Assembly: GCA_910579615.1 (NCBI GenBank)
Contig: CAJTUA010000005.1
Span: forward strand, 20,023 to 84,022
Direction: 5' to 3'
DNA: 64,000 bases
From: an uncultured Lachnospiraceae bacterium
GTDB lineage: Bacteria; Bacillota; Clostridia; Lachnospirales; Lachnospiraceae
Shown here one piece after another: positions 59,787 to 64,000 of the stretch. The number at the start of each line of letters is the position of its first letter. Position 1 is the first letter of the stretch. Both the position numbers and the translations under genes were made by a program. Under the pieces are notes generated by a model, which was not told the DNA's origin, searched no databases, and saw only the letters and a list, made by a program, of their open reading frames with translations.

Positions 59787-61523
59787 ATGGAAGAAATTTT
59801 AAAAGCGGTTGACAGCGAATTGTTTGCAGTCTGGTTTTTAATCGGGGCTGCGCTCGTCTTCTGGATGCAGGCGGGCTTTGCGATGGTGGAGGCAGGCTTT
59901 ACGAGGGCAAAGAACTCCGGGAATATCATTATGAAAAACCTTATGGATTTTTGCATCGGCACCGTCGTGTTTATCCTGATTGGCTTTGGGCTTTTGCTCG
60001 GGGAGGATTTGGCCGGTCTTATCGGAAAGCCGGGCTTTGATATTTTTACAAGCTATGAAGACTTTAACTGGTCAAGCTTTGTATTTAACCTCGTGTTCTG
60101 TGCGACAACGGCAACCATCGTTTCCGGCGCAATGGCAGAGCGCACAAAGTTTTTGTCGTACTGTGTTTATTCCGCAATCATTTCCGCGCTGATTTATCCG
60201 ATAGAAGCGCACTGGATTTGGGGAGGTGGCTGGCTTTCGCAGCTTGGTTTCCACGATTTTGCAGGCTCCTGCGCAATCCATATGGTCGGCGGAATTTCGG
60301 CACTTATCGGCGCAAAGATTTTAGGACCGCGCATCGGGAAATTCGGCAAAAATAAAGAAGGTAAAGTTGTAAAGGTCAACGCCTTTCCGGGGCATAACCT
60401 CCCAATCGGGGCGCTCGGCGTGTTTATTTTATGGCTTGGGTGGTACGGCTTTAACGGCGCTGCCTGCACGTCCGTGGCACAGCTTGGCTCCGTATTTGTA
60501 ACAACAACGATTGCCCCGGCGATTGCAACGGTGGTATGTATGGTTTTTACATGGGTAAAATTCGGAAAACCGGATGTTTCCATGTGCCTGAACGCCTCGC
60601 TTGCAGGGCTTGTGGCAATCACGGCACCGTGCGATGTCACGGACGCATTCGGCGCGATTGTAATCGGCGCGGTGGCAGGGCTTTTGGTTGTGTTTGGCGT
60701 TTGGTTCCTCGACTATAAGCTTCATATTGATGACCCGGTTGGCGCAGTGGCGGTGCACTGTTTGAACGGAATCTGGGGAACGGTAGCCGTCGGGCTTTTT
60801 GCGACGCCGACAGCGCCGGGCTACTCGGTTGCCGACAAAAACGGCGTGCTGATGAAGGGTCTATTTTACGGCGGCGGTGTTAAGCTTCTTGGAATGCAGC
60901 TGTTAGGTTTTGCGGCGGTTGCGGCATGGACCGTCGTGACCATCACCATAACATTCCTTGCCATCCGCAAAATATTCGGGCTGCGCGTCACCGAGCGCGA
61001 GGAGATTATGGGGCTTGATGTCACCGAGCACGGACTCGTTGGCGCATACGATTTCGGAGCAATGGGGATGGGGCTTGCAACAGCAACTGCAGGTGTTGGC
61101 AGCGCGCCAATGGAAGCTGCGGTGCCGGTGGTTGACGTAAGTGAAAAACTTGCCGCATCGGAGGCGAAGCTGACAAAAATCGAGATTTTGACGAAGCAGG
61201 AGCGCTTTGAGGCATTAAAGAATGCGATGAATGGGATTGGCGTTACCGGGATGACCGTAACCCATGTCCTTGGCTGCGGCGTGCAGAAAGGTGCAACAGA
61301 ATATTACCGCGGTGTTCCGGTCGATATGCAGCTGCTTCCTAAGCTTAGGGTTGAGATTGTTGTCGCGAAGGTTCCGGTGGAATCCGTTGTCGCGACAGCA
61401 AAGAAAGTGCTGTATACCGGACATATCGGCGACGGCAAAATCTTTATTTACAATGTCGAAAATGCAGTGAAGGTGCGCACCGGGGAGACGGGCTTTGACG
61501 CAATGCAGGGCGCGGACGACTGA
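59787..61523 (+). CDS. amt: Ammonium transporter fused to a PII signal protein
   Basis: A 578-aa protein. Residues about 1-415 are an Amt channel (11 helices; the MQAGFAMVEAGFTRAKNSGNI block, and GGWLSQLGFHDFAGSCAIHMVGG). A linker follows. About 460-570 is a complete PII domain (KIEILTKQERFEALKNAM, GATEYYRGVPVD T-loop, TGHIGDGKIFI B-loop). The T-loop keeps the YRG Tyr but lacks the Tyr uridylylated in E. coli GlnB. PII proteins block Amt when nitrogen is plentiful, so the fusion should gate itself. Confidence 0.93.
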   Translation: MEEILKAVDSELFAVWFLIGAALVFWMQAGFAMVEAGFTRAKNSGNIIMKNLMDFCIGTVVFILIGFGLLLGEDLAGLIGKPGFDIFTSYEDFNWSSFVFNLVFCATTATIVSGAMAERTKFLSYCVYSAIISALIYPIEAHWIWGGGWLSQLGFHDFAGSCAIHMVGGISALIGAKILGPRIGKFGKNKEGKVVKVNAFPGHNLPIGALGVFILWLGWYGFNGAACTSVAQLGSVFVTTTIAPAIATVVCMVFTWVKFGKPDVSMCLNASLAGLVAITAPCDVTDAFGAIVIGAVAGLLVVFGVWFLDYKLHIDDPVGAVAVHCLNGIWGTVAVGLFATPTAPGYSVADKNGVLMKGLFYGGGVKLLGMQLLGFAAVAAWTVVTITITFLAIRKIFGLRVTEREEIMGLDVTEHGLVGAYDFGAMGMGLATATAGVGSAPMEAAVPVVDVSEKLAASEAKLTKIEILTKQERFEALKNAMNGIGVTGMTVTHVLGCGVQKGATEYYRGVPVDMQLLPKLRVEIVVAKVPVESVVATAKKVLYTGHIGDGKIFIYNVENAVKVRTGETGFDAMQGADD

Positions 61524-61551
61524 GGGTTTGTTTTTCTGGTAAGGCGGATTG

Positions 61552-61593
61552 GGAAGTGTGCTGTAAAAAGATACGGCGCACTTCTCTTTTTTG
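61552..61593 (+). terminator. Terminator of amt
   Basis: GAAGTGTGC with GCGCACTTC, a stem around 14 bases, followed by TCTTTTTTGG. Confidence 0.85.
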
Positions 61594-61662
61594 GTGCTTT
61601 TCCACAATGCCATCCCCCTTTTTTTGGCAAAATAGAGGATAGTAGTTTCGCTGTTTCTATGG

Positions 61663-61697
61663 TATAATGGTAATGCAGAGTTACGAAAACGTTTAAG
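61663..61697 (+). promoter_or_regulatory. Phosphorylase promoter with LacI-type site
   Basis: TATAAT (61663-61668) with preceding TG; the -35 is weak. CGAAAACGTTTAAG (61684-61697), centred on AACGTT, sits just after the start site and resembles a LacI-family or cre operator with two mismatches. Confidence 0.5.
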
Positions 61698-61735
61698 AAA
61701 CAAGAAGATATGTCCAAAGAAGGGAGACTTGCAGT

Positions 61736-64000
61736 ATGAAATTTGGTTATTTCGATGACGAAAACAAAGAGTACGTGATTACGACACCACAGACCCCGTA
61801 TCCATGGATTAATTATCTTGGCACACAGGATTTTTTCTCGCTGATTTCAAATACGGCGGGAGGGTACAGCTTCTACAAGGATGCGAAACTTCGCCGTATC
61901 ACGCGTTTCCGCTATAATAATGTTCCGCTTGATTTGGGCGGCGGGCGATATTTTTACCTGTATGATGACGGGGACTTCTGGTCGCCGGGCTATGCCCCGG
62001 CTAAGAGGGCGCTCGATTTTTATGAGTGCCGCCACGGTATGGGATACACAAAAATCAAAGGCGCGAGGAAAGGGATTGAGGTCGGGGTAACCTTTTTTGT
62101 ACCGCAGGATTACAACGGTGAGGTGCACAAAGTCACGGTGAAGAATACCGGGACGATGAAGCGCGAGGTGAAACTGTTCTCCTTTGTGGAATGGTGCCTC
62201 TGGAACGCGCAGGATGACAGCACAAATTTCCAGCGCAATTTTAACACGGGCGAGGTGGAAATCAAAGGTTCCGTGATTTACCACAAGACGGAGTACAAGG
62301 AGCGCCGCGACCATTACGCATTTTATTCGGTGAATGCGCCGGTTGCGGGTTTTGACACGGACAGAGAAGCGTTCATCGGTACATACGGCGGCTTTGAGGC
62401 ACCGAAGGCGGTGCAGGAAGGCGCGTGTACGGATTCGGTTGCGGACGGCTGGTCACCGATTGCGTCGCACTGCCTTGAAATCACACTGAATCCAGGCGAG
62501 GCAAAGGATTTTGTTTTTATCCTCGGCTATGTGGAGAATGCGCCGGAGGAAAAATGGGAGTGGCAGCTTGGCACACCGGATACCGAAGGCTTATTGTTAT
62601 CCGCGCTCGCCCCGAATGCGACCAATGTTATCAATAAAAAGAAGGCGGAGGCGATGATTGCAAAATTTGCGACCTCCGAAGCGGTAGATGAGGCCTTTGG
62701 GGAACTGAAAAATTACTGGGACAAGCTGCTTTCCAAATATACCGTGAAAACTTCGGAAGAAAAGGTGGACCGCATGGTCAATATCTGGAACCAGTACCAG
62801 TGCATGGTAACCTTCAACCTCTCGCGCAGCGCATCCTATTTTGAGTCGGGCATCGGGCGCGGCATGGGCTTTCGCGATTCGAACCAGGATTTGCTCGGCT
62901 TTGTGCACCAGATTCCGGACCGCGCGAGGGAGCGCATCATCGACCTTGCTTCCACACAGCTTCCGGACGGCGGCGCGTACCATCAGTATCAGCCGCTCAC
63001 GAAAAAAGGGAACGACGAGATTGGCGGCAATTTCAATGATGACCCTCTCTGGCTGATTCTGGCGGTTGTTTCTTATATCAAGGAAACCGGGGATTATGGC
63101 ATTCTCGATGTGATGACACCGTATGACAATAAGGACGAGCTTGCGGCGCCGCTTTCGGACCATTTAAAGCGTTCCTTTGACCATGTCATCAACAACCTAG
63201 GACCGCACGGGCTGCCGCTGATTGGCCGCGCGGACTGGAACGACTGCCTGAATCTGAACTGCTTCTCGACGGAATCGGGCGAATCCTTCCAGACTGTGAC
63301 GAGCAAGGACGGCAAGGTGGCAGAATCCGTTATGATTGCCGGGATGTTTGCCTACATTGGCGAAGAGTACGCGTTTTTGATGGAAAAGACCAAAAACCAG
63401 GCAGAGCATGACCGCGCGATGGCAGAAGTGGAAAAAATGCGCGCGACCATTATGCGTGACGGCTATGACGGCGAGTGGTTTTTGCGCGCCTACGATGATT
63501 TTGGCAGGAAGGTCGGGAGCAAGGAATGCGAGGAGGGGAAAATTTTCATCGAATCACAGGGCTTTTGTATTCTTGGCAAATGCGGGCTTGAGAGCGGAGA
63601 GGCATTAAAAGCGTTGGATGCCGTGGAGGAGCGTCTGGGTTCGAAATACGGTTTGGTGCTGAACAATCCGGCGTTTACGAAGTATTATGTCGAGTACGGC
63701 GAGATTTCCACCTATCCGGCAGGCTACAAGGAAAATGCGGGCGTGTTCTGCCACAACAACGCGTGGATTATGTGCGCGGAGGCATTTATGGGGCGCGGCG
63801 ACAAAGCGTTTGACTATTATACAAGGATTGCCCCGGCGTATACGGAGGAATACTCCGAGGTTCACCGCCTGGAGCCGTATGTATATGCTCAGATGGTGGC
63901 GGGCAAAGATGCAAAGCGCTTTGGCGAGGCGAAGAATTCCTGGCTGACGGGTACGGCATCGTGGAATTTTGTGGCGATTTCCCAGTACATCCTCGGTGTA
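61736..64000 (+). CDS. GH94 cellobiose/cellodextrin phosphorylase (3' end outside window)
   Basis: 755 codons are present without a stop, so the gene continues past the window; family members have about 800-820 aa. An N-terminal beta-sandwich (about 1-280) is followed by the (alpha/alpha)6 barrel. RGMGFRDSNQDLLG (Asp381) binds sugar and ADWNDCLN (Asp500, Asp503) holds the catalytic acid region. It cleaves beta-glucan oligomers with phosphate to glucose 1-phosphate. ATG 61736 follows AGGGAGACTTGCAGT. Cellobiose versus cellodextrin cannot be told from sequence. Confidence 0.93.
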   Translation, partial: MKFGYFDDENKEYVITTPQTPYPWINYLGTQDFFSLISNTAGGYSFYKDAKLRRITRFRYNNVPLDLGGGRYFYLYDDGDFWSPGYAPAKRALDFYECRHGMGYTKIKGARKGIEVGVTFFVPQDYNGEVHKVTVKNTGTMKREVKLFSFVEWCLWNAQDDSTNFQRNFNTGEVEIKGSVIYHKTEYKERRDHYAFYSVNAPVAGFDTDREAFIGTYGGFEAPKAVQEGACTDSVADGWSPIASHCLEITLNPGEAKDFVFILGYVENAPEEKWEWQLGTPDTEGLLLSALAPNATNVINKKKAEAMIAKFATSEAVDEAFGELKNYWDKLLSKYTVKTSEEKVDRMVNIWNQYQCMVTFNLSRSASYFESGIGRGMGFRDSNQDLLGFVHQIPDRARERIIDLASTQLPDGGAYHQYQPLTKKGNDEIGGNFNDDPLWLILAVVSYIKETGDYGILDVMTPYDNKDELAAPLSDHLKRSFDHVINNLGPHGLPLIGRADWNDCLNLNCFSTESGESFQTVTSKDGKVAESVMIAGMFAYIGEEYAFLMEKTKNQAEHDRAMAEVEKMRATIMRDGYDGEWFLRAYDDFGRKVGSKECEEGKIFIESQGFCILGKCGLESGEALKALDAVEERLGSKYGLVLNNPAFTKYYVEYGEISTYPAGYKENAGVFCHNNAWIMCAEAFMGRGDKAFDYYTRIAPAYTEEYSEVHRLEPYVYAQMVAGKDAKRFGEAKNSWLTGTASWNFVAISQYILGV

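Overview
The window looks like chromosome of a Lachnospiraceae-type member of the Clostridia. Gram-positive markers include sigma-A promoters with extended -10 elements, T-box and lysine riboswitches, mcsA-mcsB-clpC, type III pantothenate kinase, GH94 phosphorylase, and SH3b and cadherin-like surface proteins. No rRNA or taxon-specific marker is present, so the family assignment is an inference.

Positions 1 to about 9100 are accessory. On the minus strand from 5964 to 142 lies a GC-rich filamentous-phage (inovirus-like) module: a zinc-ribbon protein, a small membrane protein, a possible ssDNA-binding protein, a 71-aa major coat candidate followed by a terminator, a 632-aa pIII-like adhesin, three small coupled proteins and a Zot/pI ATPase. 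A Cro/CI-type repressor (6171-6536) is read the other way. Its inverted-repeat operators include one exactly inside the spacer of a perfect consensus promoter for the phage operon. Replication and integration genes would lie left of the window. Downstream are three related copies of a 32-aa Hol-Tox-like type I toxin (two with convergent antisense RNA genes), the 3' end of a second repressor gene, four copies of a structured ~110-bp repeat, other tandem repeats, and the 3' half of a tRNA-Thr(CGT) gene that may be the attachment-site scar.

From about 9.4 kb to 64 kb the content is ordinary chromosome: a SUFU-domain operon; a LiaF-like gene, a small protein gene and coaX; a membrane protein; pgi; a small uncharacterised cluster; an XRE regulator and a NeuD-like acetyltransferase; tRNA-Leu and tRNA-Lys; a hybrid histidine kinase; an AGCS symporter; a BlaI/BlaR1-like pair; T-box-pheS-pheT; two large secreted proteins; a GntR regulator heading mcsA-mcsB-clpC; a small protein gene, radA and an M14 carboxypeptidase lipoprotein; an HPr-like protein; tRNA-Trp; typA; an SSB-like gene; lysine riboswitch-dapA-dapB; a Gld-type ABC operon; an AraC regulator; an Amt-PII fusion behind an attenuator-like leader; and a GH94 phosphorylase cut by the window end.

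An unexpected signal in the core region is a family of long-hairpin repeats. They sit between co-directional genes at pheS/pheT, the SH3b/cohesin-like pair, dapA/dapB and gldG/DUF4340. Stems differ in sequence but keep pairing, and the loop is conserved.
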